Shown: positions 14,149 through 21,996 of the stretch, in pieces
Layout of the letters: each line of letters starts with the position of its first letter
Numbering within the stretch: position 1 is the first letter of the stretch
Source of the DNA: WRDS01 sp964492775
GTDB taxonomy: Bacteria > Actinomycetota > Coriobacteriia > Anaerosomatales > PHET01
Direction: 5' to 3'
Assembly (NCBI GenBank): GCA_964492775.1
Contig: CAZBLH010000021.1
Span: 1 to 32,727 of the forward strand
DNA length: 32,727 nt
The notes under the pieces: model-generated
What the model saw: only the letters and a program-made list of their open reading frames with translations
Database searches by the model: none
What the model was told of the DNA's origin: nothing
Position numbers and translations under genes: made by a program

Positions 14149-14930
14149 CGGGGTTGAGTCCCGACGAGCCCTCCCGAGCTGGATTCTTCCGAGGCAAGCG
14201 CGCGGCAGAGCTCCTGCGCGAGTTCGATCCCGCGCGGTCGCCTCGGCATGTCGCGATCATCATGGACGGCAACGGCCGCTGGGCCGAGCGCCGGGGTCTG
14301 CCTCGGCTAGCCGGGCACAGTGCCGGCGCCAAGGCGGTTCGCGAGGCGATCTCGGCATCTATCGAACTTGGTATCGAGTACCTGACCATCTACTCGTTCT
14401 CGTCTGAGAACTGGTCGCGTCCGCGTGACGAGGTCTCGGGACTGATGACGCTGTTTGTGGAGGTACTCGAGCGCGAACTCGCGAACCTCGAACGGATGCA
14501 GGTGCGCGTGCGCGTGATCGGAGACATGGGCGGTCTGCCCGTGGAGACCGCTAGCGCATTCGAGCGCTGTGTTGCCAAGACCGCCGATAACCCCGGCCTG
14601 ACGTTGGTGGTCGCGCTCAACTACGGCGGGCGTTCTGACATCATCAACGCCGTTCGCGCCCTGGCAGCACAGGCCGTCGCCGGGGAGATCGAGGTCGGCG
14701 ACATTGACGAGGGCGCGGTCTCAGGTGCCCTTGCCACGGCGGGCATCCCTGACCCGGACCTGGTCGTGCGCACGAGTGGTGAGATGCGGGTCTCCAACTT
14801 CCTGCTCTGGGAGATTGCGTATGCCGAGCTGTGGGTGACTTCTGTGCTCTGGCCTGACTTCAAGCGCGTCGACCTCTTGCGCGCGGTCGTTGATTACCAG
14901 AAGCGCGTGCGCCGTTTCGGAGGGCGGTAG
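14145..14930 (+). CDS. uppS: Isoprenyl transferase (undecaprenyl diphosphate synthase)
   Basis: This cis-prenyltransferase makes the C55 carrier lipid used in peptidoglycan synthesis, or another cis-polyprenyl chain length. HVAIIMDGNGRWAERRGLPRLAGH contains the catalytic Asp41 of the family. Later motifs are LTIYSFSSENWSRP, LTLVVALNYGGRSDII and PDLVVRTSGEMRVSNFLLWEIAYAELW. The C-terminal VLWPDFKRVDLLRAVVDYQKRVRRFGG completes the signature. Length is 261 residues. The first 33 residues are a less conserved Arg-rich lead-in. Start ATG 14145 overlaps the frr stop. Product chain length cannot be read from sequence alone, although a single such gene in the lipid block points to the main enzyme. 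Confidence 0.95.
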   Translation: MTGLSPDEPSRAGFFRGKRAAELLREFDPARSPRHVAIIMDGNGRWAERRGLPRLAGHSAGAKAVREAISASIELGIEYLTIYSFSSENWSRPRDEVSGLMTLFVEVLERELANLERMQVRVRVIGDMGGLPVETASAFERCVAKTADNPGLTLVVALNYGGRSDIINAVRALAAQAVAGEIEVGDIDEGAVSGALATAGIPDPDLVVRTSGEMRVSNFLLWEIAYAELWVTSVLWPDFKRVDLLRAVVDYQKRVRRFGGR

Positions 14931-14932
14931 CG

Positions 14933-15778
14933 ATGACGACCGACTCCGGCGGCAACACGCCTGCAGGCATATCGATAAGCTCACTCGGCGTGAGGCTTGT
15001 GACCGGCCTCGTGTACGCCGCGATCATGGTCGTCGGCATGTGGTGGGGACCGCTCAGCGCGGGCGTGCTGCTCGGCGTGCTCGGCGCTGCTGCCGTGGCC
15101 GAGTTCTACGCCATCGCGCGGCATGACGCGCGGCTGCCCAATGAGATGTTCGGCATCGTGGCCACGGCCGCGATGCCCGTGTGTGCCGCGTTGTGGGGCG
15201 CAGCTGGGCTCTCGAGCGCGCTCACCGCGCTCGTTGTCGCGTCCCTGGCGTGGCATCTGCTCAACCGGCGCATGCGCACCGCGGACACGGCGATCACGCT
15301 GTTCGGCGCCGCATACGTCGGGTTCTTGCTGGCCTATCTGGTTCTCATTCTCCGGACGTTTGAGCAAGGCAGGGTGCTCGCGCTGGTGTTGCTGCTGAGC
15401 GTCTGGGCTGCCGACGTCTTCGCGTACCTCGTCGGCTCAACTGTGGGGCGCCATCGGCTCGCGCCGCACATCTCGCCCAAGAAGTCCTGGGAAGGGTTCG
15501 CCGCGGGTTTGGCAGCCACCATCGGTATCTGGATGGCTGCGGTCCGGCTGCCTTACCTCAATAGCCTCACCTACGGGCAGGCAGCGCTTGTCGGCCTCGC
15601 GGTCGCTGTAGCCGCTCTCGCAGGCGACCTGGTCGAGTCTCGCATCAAGCGTGAGGCTGGGGTCAAGGACTCGGGCACGGCGCTGCCTGGCCATGGGGGC
15701 TTCCTGGATCGCCTCGATTCGGTAATCGCGGTGGGCGTCGTTGCCTTCTGGGTCCTGCGGTGGATGGGGGTCCGCTGA
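14933..15778 (+). CDS. cdsA: Phosphatidate cytidylyltransferase
   Basis: This integral membrane enzyme makes CDP-diacylglycerol from phosphatidic acid and CTP, the branch point for phospholipids. The 281-residue product is mostly hydrophobic, with about seven to eight predicted membrane segments. The family signature lies at the C-terminal end: APHISPKKSWEGFAAGLAATIG, then GDLVESRIKREAGVKDSGTALPGHGGFLDRLDS. A GGAGGGCGGTAG purine run precedes ATG 14933, which lies two bases after the uppS stop. The stop (TGA 15776-15778) overlaps the dxr start by one base. uppS-cdsA-dxr-rseP order is conserved across many bacteria. Confidence 0.95.
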   Translation: MTTDSGGNTPAGISISSLGVRLVTGLVYAAIMVVGMWWGPLSAGVLLGVLGAAAVAEFYAIARHDARLPNEMFGIVATAAMPVCAALWGAAGLSSALTALVVASLAWHLLNRRMRTADTAITLFGAAYVGFLLAYLVLILRTFEQGRVLALVLLLSVWAADVFAYLVGSTVGRHRLAPHISPKKSWEGFAAGLAATIGIWMAAVRLPYLNSLTYGQAALVGLAVAVAALAGDLVESRIKREAGVKDSGTALPGHGGFLDRLDSVIAVGVVAFWVLRWMGVR

Positions 15779-16947
15779 TGTCGCGGCTTCGCGTCGCCAT
15801 TCTCGGCTCCACCGGATCGATCGGCCGCCAGGCTCTCGACGTCGCCGCACGCAATCCCGAACGTATCGAGATCGTGGCGCTGGCGGCGAACTCGAATGTC
15901 ACGCTGCTTGCCGAGCAGGCGCGAGCGTTCGGCGTCTCGCGCGTCGCACTTGCAGATTCTGATGCCGCTGCGCGCTTCAACGATGGCGTAGTGCCCGGTG
16001 ACCCGTTCACTGCCTCAGAGCAGGGCCCTGAAGCGATCGTTGCCATGGCAGACGCCGCCACCGACGGCGCCGACGTCGTCCTGAACGCGCTCGTGGGTGC
16101 TGCCGGGCTGCGTGCCAGCCTCGCCGCTGTCCGTTCCGGCGCGACGCTAGCGCTAGCGAACAAAGAGTCCCTCGTCGTGGGCGGCGAGCTCATCATGCCG
16201 CTTGCGGGCGAGGACCGACTGCTGCCGGTTGACTCCGAACACTCGGCGATCTTCCAGTGCCTTGAGGGCGAGCCGCGCGAGGACGTGGCGCGCCTGTGGC
16301 TGACCGCGAGCGGCGGTCCTTTCCGAGGGATGGCGCGCGAGCAGCTGGCCTCGATGACGGCCGAGCAGGCCCTCGCGCACCCCACGTGGAACATGGGGCC
16401 CAAGATCACCATCGACTCGGCGACTCTGATGAACAAGGGTCTCGAAGTCATCGAGGCGCATCACCTGTTCAACGCCGAGTACGACGACATCAAGGTGGTT
16501 GTGCACCCGCAGTCCTGCGTGCACTCGATGGTCGAATACCGCGATGGCAGCGTGAAAGCGCACCTTGGCGCTACGGACATGCGTATCCCGATTCAGTACG
16601 CACTCAGCTATCCGCGCAGGTGGGAGGCGCCCATAGCGCCGGTTGACTTCACCACGCTCGGCTCGCTCGAGTTCTCGGCGCCGGATACCGAGACCTTCAG
16701 GTGCCTCGCGCTCGCCATCGAGGCGGGCAAGGCCGGTGGCACCGCTCCGGCGGTCCTCAATGCGGCAAACGAGATCGCGGTCGCCGCGTTCCTCGGCGGC
16801 CGGATCGGGTTCCTCGGCATTGAGAGCATCGTCGAGCAGGCTCTTGAGACGGTGGACCACGAGCCGGTTCGCTCCCTGGAGCAGCTCGAGGCCGCTGATG
16901 CGCAGGCTCGGCGCGTCGCCGAGGCGCTCGTGGAGGCCGCCGGCTAG
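15778..16947 (+). CDS. dxr: 1-deoxy-D-xylulose 5-phosphate reductoisomerase
   Basis: The second enzyme of the MEP isoprenoid pathway, converting DXP to MEP with NADPH. ATG 15778 overlaps the cdsA stop (TGATG) and gives MSRLRVAILGSTGSIGRQALDV, with the NADPH-binding GSTGSIG at residues 10-16. An in-frame ATG at 15760 would lie within cdsA and is less likely. NKESLVVGGEL and PVDSEHSAIFQCL follow, with metal ligands Asp152 and Glu154. Further motifs are TASGGPFRG, TWNMGPKITIDSATLMNKGLEVIEAHHLF and VHPQSCVHSMVEYRDGSVKAHLGATDMRIPIQYALSYPRR. Length (389) is typical. Presence of dxr and ispG shows the MEP pathway rather than mevalonate. Confidence 0.97.
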   Translation: MSRLRVAILGSTGSIGRQALDVAARNPERIEIVALAANSNVTLLAEQARAFGVSRVALADSDAAARFNDGVVPGDPFTASEQGPEAIVAMADAATDGADVVLNALVGAAGLRASLAAVRSGATLALANKESLVVGGELIMPLAGEDRLLPVDSEHSAIFQCLEGEPREDVARLWLTASGGPFRGMAREQLASMTAEQALAHPTWNMGPKITIDSATLMNKGLEVIEAHHLFNAEYDDIKVVVHPQSCVHSMVEYRDGSVKAHLGATDMRIPIQYALSYPRRWEAPIAPVDFTTLGSLEFSAPDTETFRCLALAIEAGKAGGTAPAVLNAANEIAVAAFLGGRIGFLGIESIVEQALETVDHEPVRSLEQLEAADAQARRVAEALVEAAG

Positions 16948-17082
16948 GCAACCGCTCCGCAACGGCTGGCGCGAGCTTTGCATCTGGCCGATATATCCAG
17001 GGAATACACGGGTGGTGCGAGCTGGACTTCGCTGTTCGGCGCGCGCAGCAACTGTGCGGAAAGATGAAGGAGCCGACTCGGC

Positions 17083-18327
17083 ATGCCTGAAGGTCTCTTG
17101 GCCCTGTTCTGGGGCGTTGTCACGTTCTCGCTGCTCATCGTCGTTCACGAAGGCGGTCACTTCCTCGCCGCGCGCGCGTTCGGCGTGAAGGTCCACGAGT
17201 TCATGATCGGCCTTCCGGGTCCCGCGCTGCGCATCCAAGGCAAGAAGACCACCTACGGCGTGACGGCTGTCCCGTTCGGCGGTTACGTGCGCATCGCGGG
17301 TATGGAGCCCGGTCCTGAGGACCCACTGCTCGGCCCCGCGCTGGCCGCGGTCACCCGCCGAGGCTCGGCCACCGTCGCCGAGGTCGCCACCGACCTTGAG
17401 ATCGCCGAGAAGGACGCCGAGCGGGTGCTGTTCACGCTTGCTGACTGGGACGCACTCGTCCCGGGCGACGACCACGAGTCGTACACCTCGAGATTCAGCG
17501 CTGCTGAGGCGCTTGACGAGGAGTCCCTGCTCGACCGCGCACGATCGGTCACGTACCGCGCGCTGTCGACCGGGAAGCGCGTCGTCGTGCTTTCGATGGG
17601 TGTCGTGCTCAACCTGATTGTCGCAGTTCTCGTGTTCACCGTGGTGGTCTCGGCGTTCGGCGTGCTCACCACACGCATCTCGGAGGTGTCTGCGGGCTCG
17701 GCGGCTGAGCAGGCAGGCATCGCCGTGGGTGACCGCATCACGGAGGTCGCAGGGGAGCGCACGAAGACCTGGGACTCGCTCGCGTCCACCATCGCCGAGC
17801 ATGAGCCTGGGGAGAAGGTCACGATCGCCTTCGAGCGCAACGGCGAGCCTCGGACGGTAGACGCGGTCCTTGGCGAGAATCCCGAGACCGGCACCGGGCA
17901 GCTCGGCGTGTCGCCCTCGATCGAGCAGCCGACGCTGTGGCAGGCGCTCGCCGAGTCGGTGAGCTACATCGGGCTGACCTTCAAAGCGGTGCTGCAGTTC
18001 TTCAATCCCGAGACCGCGCGGATCGCCGTAAGCCAGTCGGCGAGTGTCATCGGCGCGTCCTACATCGCTGCCGAGGCCGCGCGTACCTCGGCGCTCAACT
18101 ATGCGGCCATAGTCGCCATGCTCTCGCTCTCGCTCGGCGTGATGAACATCTTCCCGATCCCGCCGCTGGATGGCGGCAAGATCGCAGTGGAGCTCATCGA
18201 GCGCGTGTCGAGGCGCCAGCTCCCGCGGAAGCTCTCGCTCGGCCTTTCGATCGCGGGAACGTGCCTGCTCTTCGCCCTGATTGGGTACCTCGTGTACGCT
18301 GACGTGGTGAAGTACATCCTGAGCTAG
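17083..18327 (+). CDS. rseP: RseP/site-2 family zinc metalloprotease with inserted winged-helix-like segment
   Basis: This M50 intramembrane protease cleaves anti-sigma factors or leftover signal peptides in the membrane. Zinc ligands are in HEGGH (residues 22-26) in the first membrane helix. GGYVRIAGMEPG follows near 66-77. A PDZ domain spans about 195-265 (AEQAGIAVGDRITEVAG). The second active-site motif, MNIFPIPPLDGGKI, has Asp363. Membrane segments lie at about 10-30, 168-192, 340-358 and 388-407. Residues about 78-162 are extra compared with ordinary RseP: a Glu/Ala-rich segment resembling a winged helix-turn-helix. AAGGAG lies 10 bases before ATG 17083. The 135-base gap after dxr holds no gene and no convincing promoter. 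Confidence 0.92.
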   Translation: MPEGLLALFWGVVTFSLLIVVHEGGHFLAARAFGVKVHEFMIGLPGPALRIQGKKTTYGVTAVPFGGYVRIAGMEPGPEDPLLGPALAAVTRRGSATVAEVATDLEIAEKDAERVLFTLADWDALVPGDDHESYTSRFSAAEALDEESLLDRARSVTYRALSTGKRVVVLSMGVVLNLIVAVLVFTVVVSAFGVLTTRISEVSAGSAAEQAGIAVGDRITEVAGERTKTWDSLASTIAEHEPGEKVTIAFERNGEPRTVDAVLGENPETGTGQLGVSPSIEQPTLWQALAESVSYIGLTFKAVLQFFNPETARIAVSQSASVIGASYIAAEAARTSALNYAAIVAMLSLSLGVMNIFPIPPLDGGKIAVELIERVSRRQLPRKLSLGLSIAGTCLLFALIGYLVYADVVKYILS

Positions 18328-18356
18328 GCGCGAGCGTGCAAGGCGAGGAGGCCCGT

Positions 18357-19418
18357 ATGCGCGAGCGGCGCGAAACGCGTCCGGTGTCCGTCGGCAGTGT
18401 CGTGGTGGGAGGCGGCGCGCCGGTGACGGTGCAGTCTATGACGAACACCGCCACCACCGACGTTGACGCCACCCTCGCCCAGATTGGCCGGCTTGCCGAT
18501 GCGGGCTGCGAGATCATCCGCGTCGCCATCCCGCACGCCGATGCGCTTGAGGGCTTCTCGGCGATCTGCTCTGCATCACTGCTGCCGGTCGTGGCCGACA
18601 TCCATTTCGATCACCGGCTCGCCATCGAGGCTGCTCGGCGTGGTGCGGCGAAGCTACGCATCAACCCCGGCAACATCGGTGACCTTGCTCGCGTGGACGC
18701 GGTAATCGAGGCAGCCGGAGAGGCCGGGATTCCCATCCGCATCGGCGTAAACGCCGGTTCGCTCGCGCGCGAGTACGACGAGAGCGACTTGCCGCTTGCC
18801 GAGAAGCTCGCCGAGAGTGCCGCGGCCTTCTGCGCGCATTTCGAGTCGCGCGGCTTCGAAGACATCGTGGTCTCGGCGAAGGCATCGAGCGTGCAGGCGA
18901 CCATCGACGCGTACCGACTGCTCGCCGATAGGGTCCCGTACCCGCTGCACATCGGTGTCACCGAGGCGGGGACCGCGTTCTCCGGCACGGTGAAGTCGGC
19001 AGTTGGGATCGGCGCGCTCCTGGAGCAGGGGATAGGCGACACGATGCGAGTCTCGCTCACCGCCGACCCGGTCGAGGAGGTCAGGGTTGCGTGGGAGATC
19101 CTTGCCGCGCTCGATATCCGTCGGAACTCGCCCGAGGTCGTGAGCTGTCCGACGTGCGGGCGGTGTGAGATCAACCTCATCCCGATTGCCGAGGAGATCA
19201 CCCGGAGACTTGCGTCGCGCCCTGCCGGCGTCAAGGTCGCAGTAATGGGTTGCGTAGTCAACGGCCCCGGTGAGGCGCGCGAGGCCGACATCGGGGTCGC
19301 TGCAGGCAGGGGCGTCGGCCTGCTGTTCGCCAAGGGCGAGCCGCTGCGCAAGGTACCCGAATCCGAGATCGTGGACGCGCTCATGGCCGAGGTGGAGCGG
19401 CTCGAGGCGCAAGCCTGA
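18357..19418 (+). CDS. ispG: 4-hydroxy-3-methylbut-2-en-1-yl diphosphate synthase (flavodoxin/ferredoxin)
   Basis: A [4Fe-4S] enzyme of the MEP pathway, converting MEcPP to HMBPP. It starts MRERRETRPVSVGSVVVGGGAPVTVQSMTNT, a family signature. The TIM-barrel body has LPVVADIHFDHRLAIEAA and LRINPGNIGD. The cluster ligands are Cys264, Cys267 (CPTCGRC) and Cys299 in MGCVVNGPGEA, with Glu306. ATG 18357 has an ideal GAGGAGG five bases upstream; an in-frame GTG at 18336 was passed over. Length is 353 residues. It follows rseP closely and, with dxr and uppS, makes this block a lipid-precursor cluster. Nothing is missing. Confidence 0.96.
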   Translation: MRERRETRPVSVGSVVVGGGAPVTVQSMTNTATTDVDATLAQIGRLADAGCEIIRVAIPHADALEGFSAICSASLLPVVADIHFDHRLAIEAARRGAAKLRINPGNIGDLARVDAVIEAAGEAGIPIRIGVNAGSLAREYDESDLPLAEKLAESAAAFCAHFESRGFEDIVVSAKASSVQATIDAYRLLADRVPYPLHIGVTEAGTAFSGTVKSAVGIGALLEQGIGDTMRVSLTADPVEEVRVAWEILAALDIRRNSPEVVSCPTCGRCEINLIPIAEEITRRLASRPAGVKVAVMGCVVNGPGEAREADIGVAAGRGVGLLFAKGEPLRKVPESEIVDALMAEVERLEAQA

Positions 19419-19587
19419 TTCGAGTCGCGTAGAGTCGCTCGGCAGGTCGCACAGCAATGCCGGGGTTTCCCAAGCGCGGTTCTGCGCTATCCTTCTTGGA
19501 CAGCACGACGGGTGGATTGCGAGACGCTTGATGCGTGGCCGACGCCCGTCGCACGTCATAGCCCCTGAAGAGGAAGCATCACTGAGG

Positions 19588-21330
19588 ATGACTGTTGCGC
19601 TGCGTATGTCCGGCGTGTACGCCCCGACGCTCAAAGAGACTCCAGCTGAGGCGGAGCTTGCAAGCCACAAGCTCCTGCTGCGCGCGGGAATGATCCGCAA
19701 GTCCGCCGCGGGCATCTACTCGTTTCTGCCGCTCGGCTGGAGGTCCATCGCCAAGATCGAGCGCATCGTACGCGAGGAGATGGACGCGATCGGATCCCAG
19801 GAGCTCATGCTGCCGATCGTGCAGCCGGCCGAGCTCTGGCATGAGTCGGGGCGCTGGGACGACTACGGCCCCGAGCTTGCGCGCCTTCAGGACCGTCACA
19901 ATCGCTGGTTCTGTCTCGGCCCCACACACGAGGAGATCATCACCGCGCTCGTGCGCTCGGATGTCCGAAGCTACCGTGAGCTGCCTCTTTCGCTCTACCA
20001 GATCAACATGAAGTTCCGGGACGAGATCCGTCCCCGGTTCGGCCTGCTGCGCGGCCGCGAGTTCATCATGAAGGACGCATACTCGTTCCACACCTCGGTC
20101 GATTCGCTCCAGGAGCACTACGACGATCAGGCCAGGGCCTACGGCCGCATCTGCGAGCGCCTCGGGCTCACGTACCGCAAGGTCGAGGCGGACTCGGGCC
20201 AGATCGGCGGCAAGGTGACCTCCGAGTTCATGGCGCTTGCTGACGCCGGCGAGGCTGAGCTGGTGTTCTGCGAGTGCGGGTGGGCCGCCAACGTCGAGGT
20301 CGCCGAGACCGTCGTCGTCCGCACTCCAGCCGTCACCGAGCCCGAAGATCTGCGTCGCGTGCACACCCCCGAGATACGTACGATCGCCGAGCTGGCGGGG
20401 TTCCTCGGCATCTCCGAGCACGACACCGTCAAGACGATGGCGGGCAAGACCCGGGAAGGGCGTCTCGTGTACTTCTGCGTGCCTGGCGACCGGGAGCTTA
20501 ACCCCATCAAGGCCGACCGCGCGGTGCCGGGCGTGCAACTCCTCGACGAGGCCGACTTCGCGGCGCTCGGGATCCCGAAGGGCTCTCTGGGCCCCGTTGG
20601 GGTGCCTGAGGGAACGCTTGTGGTGGCTGACTGCTCGCTTGAGGGCGACGTGTCCTGGGGCGTGGGCGCGAACGAGAACGACTACCACCTCGTCGGCGCG
20701 ATGCCCGGCCGTGACTTCGAGGTCGAGCTCTGGGCGGATCTCGTGGTCGCCGCTCCGGGAGACACCTGCCCGGTGTGCGGCGGGAGCCTTGAGGGCGCAC
20801 GGGGTATCGAGGTGTCGCAGGTCTTCCAGCTCGGCACGAAGTACTCCGACGCACTCGGCGCGCGCTATCTCGACGAGAACGGCGTCGAGCAGCCCTTCCA
20901 TATGGGCTGCTACGGCGTGGGCATCTCGCGTTCGCTGGCGGCCGTCATCGAGCAGCACCACGACGAGGGTGGCATCGTCTGGCCGGTTTCGGTCGCCCCG
21001 CTCGAGGTTGCGGTCCTGCCGCTTGCCACAGATGGCGAGGTCTTCGAAACGGCCGAGCGCATCTGGCGCGAGCTGGCTGATGCCGGAATCGAGACGGTGC
21101 TCGACGACCGCGACGAGCGGGCCGGCGTGAAGTTCAACGACGCCGACCTTATCGGCTGGCCGTATCAGGTAGTTGTTGGCAAGAAGGGACTCGCCGAGGG
21201 AATCGTCGAGCTCAAAGTCCGTGCGACCGGCGAGCGGAGCTCGGTGCCGCTCGGCGAGGCAGCCGGACACGTGGTGGCCTTGGTCGAGCAGGAGCGGCGC
21301 CGATTCGCGTTCGCTGACGCAGCAAAGTAG
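19588..21330 (+). CDS. proS: Prolyl-tRNA synthetase (bacterial type, with editing domain)
   Basis: This class II synthetase charges tRNAPro. From ATG 19588 it is 580 residues, close to the usual length. Motif 1 region YAPTLKETPAEAELASHKLLLRAGMIRKSAAGIYSFLPLG opens the protein. Motif 2 is FRDEIRPRFGLLRGREFIMKDAYSFH. The inserted editing domain (about residues 225-400) contains KTMAGKTREGRLVYFCVPGDRELN. Motif 3 is MGCYGVGISRSLAAVIEQHHDEGGIVWP, and an anticodon-binding domain follows. AGAGGAAG lies 11 bases before ATG 19588; ATG 19606 is an alternative that would match shorter homologues. The 169 bases upstream hold no gene. A GGGTGGA there recalls a T-box core but does not support one (see rejected items). 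Confidence 0.95.
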   Translation: MTVALRMSGVYAPTLKETPAEAELASHKLLLRAGMIRKSAAGIYSFLPLGWRSIAKIERIVREEMDAIGSQELMLPIVQPAELWHESGRWDDYGPELARLQDRHNRWFCLGPTHEEIITALVRSDVRSYRELPLSLYQINMKFRDEIRPRFGLLRGREFIMKDAYSFHTSVDSLQEHYDDQARAYGRICERLGLTYRKVEADSGQIGGKVTSEFMALADAGEAELVFCECGWAANVEVAETVVVRTPAVTEPEDLRRVHTPEIRTIAELAGFLGISEHDTVKTMAGKTREGRLVYFCVPGDRELNPIKADRAVPGVQLLDEADFAALGIPKGSLGPVGVPEGTLVVADCSLEGDVSWGVGANENDYHLVGAMPGRDFEVELWADLVVAAPGDTCPVCGGSLEGARGIEVSQVFQLGTKYSDALGARYLDENGVEQPFHMGCYGVGISRSLAAVIEQHHDEGGIVWPVSVAPLEVAVLPLATDGEVFETAERIWRELADAGIETVLDDRDERAGVKFNDADLIGWPYQVVVGKKGLAEGIVELKVRATGERSSVPLGEAAGHVVALVEQERRRFAFADAAK

Positions 21331-21389
21331 CCCATTTGTCGCTCGGCCGGAAAGGGCTGGAAAGCGGCAAGTACCGATAGGACCGCGCG

Positions 21390-21418
21390 TTTACCGCACA
21401 CGGGCTGTGTGGTAGTAT
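21390..21418 (+). promoter_or_regulatory. Predicted promoter for the rimP-nusA-infB operon
   Basis: TTTACC at 21390-21395 and TAGTAT at 21413-21418 are separated by 17 bases, in the 177-base gap between proS and rimP. The box and spacer match those before rpsP. It would give a leader of about 80 bases containing an attenuator-like hairpin. Confidence 0.5.
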
Positions 21419-21448
21419 TTGCGCGCAGGTGAAAACGGCCGTTCTTGC

Positions 21449-21480
21449 GAGAAGTGGGCTTACGCTCGCTTCTTTTGTTC
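21449..21480 (+). terminator. Attenuator-like hairpin with T-tract in the rimP leader
   Basis: GAAGTGGGC (21451-21459) pairs fully with GCTCGCTTC (21464-21472), two of the pairs being G-U. The loop is TTAC, and flanking bases extend the stem. TTTTGTTC follows at once. It lies downstream of the predicted promoter and upstream of the rimP ribosome binding site, where a premature terminator would control the operon. Confidence 0.6.
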
Positions 21481-21507
21481 TGCGAGTGAATCGAGGAGGT
21501 GACCGGA

Positions 21508-21996
21508 GTGGCGTATACGGACTTGTCGAGCAAGCTCGAGCAGATAATCGAGCCTGTCGCCGAGGCACACGGGTACGAACTCGTAGCCGTTGAGCAGGCG
21601 GGAGGGCACAAGGCCCCGGTCATCCGTGTGCTACTCGACCGCGAAGGCGGCATCGACCTCGACGCTATCTGCCAAGCGAACGCATGGGTGGATGAATCGA
21701 TCGAGAATTCGGGACTTCTGCGTGGCACCTACACGCTCGAGGTGTCGTCTCCCGGTATCGACCGCCCTCTGAGGAAACCTTCGGACTATGAACGGTTCGC
21801 CGGCGAGACCGTCACAGTGAAGGCCAAGCCCTCGGGTTCGAAGCGGTCCGCATGGACGGGCACGCTTCTTGGGCTCAAGGACGATGTCATCGCTCTTGAG
21901 GTCGATGGGGAGAATGTAGATATCCCGCTGGAGTCAGTGGTTAAGGCCAGGCTCAAAGGTGTTGTCAGCTTCAAACGGGAAAGGGGTGCCGAGTAG
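21508..21996 (+). CDS. rimP: Ribosome maturation factor RimP
   Basis: RimP acts early in 30S assembly. The start is GTG 21508, about five bases after a near-perfect GAGGAGGTGA (21493-21502). The GTG at 21499 lies inside that ribosome binding site and is rejected. The 162-residue protein has the N-terminal domain with EPVAEAHGYELVAVEQ and VIRVLLDREGGIDLDAICQAN, the bridge LEVSSPGIDRPLRKPSDYERF, and the C-terminal SH3-like barrel GTLLGLKDDVIALEVDGENVDIPLESVVKARL. rimP-nusA-ylxR-infB-rbfA is one of the best conserved bacterial gene orders. The stop is TAG just before the nusA ATG at 21997. Confidence 0.95.
   Translation: MAYTDLSSKLEQIIEPVAEAHGYELVAVEQAGGHKAPVIRVLLDREGGIDLDAICQANAWVDESIENSGLLRGTYTLEVSSPGIDRPLRKPSDYERFAGETVTVKAKPSGSKRSAWTGTLLGLKDDVIALEVDGENVDIPLESVVKARLKGVVSFKRERGAE

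Noticed and set aside
16948..17082. Gap between dxr and rseP searched for promoter or small gene
   Set aside because: TTGCAT and AATACA are 19 bases apart and match poorly. No short frame has a good start and ribosome binding site other than rseP itself.
16153..17802. Minus-strand open frame of 549 codons spanning dxr and rseP
   Set aside because: It crosses two well-identified plus-strand genes, has no domain signal, and shows the Arg/His-rich pattern of a shadow frame.
19500..19587. T-box riboswitch ahead of proS (GGGTGGATTGCGAG near 19510)
   Set aside because: The core TGGA would need a discriminator other than the usual A of tRNAPro. The ACCGCG part is absent, there is no terminator or antiterminator, and the 169-base gap is too short for a full T-box.
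19579..21270. Minus-strand open frame of 563 codons opposite proS
   Set aside because: ProS is complete on the plus strand. The opposite frame has no recognisable motif.
21434..21443. Palindrome AACGGCCGTT before the rimP hairpin considered as an operator
   Set aside because: A ten-base palindrome in GC-rich DNA is common by chance, and no second copy is seen near other promoters here.
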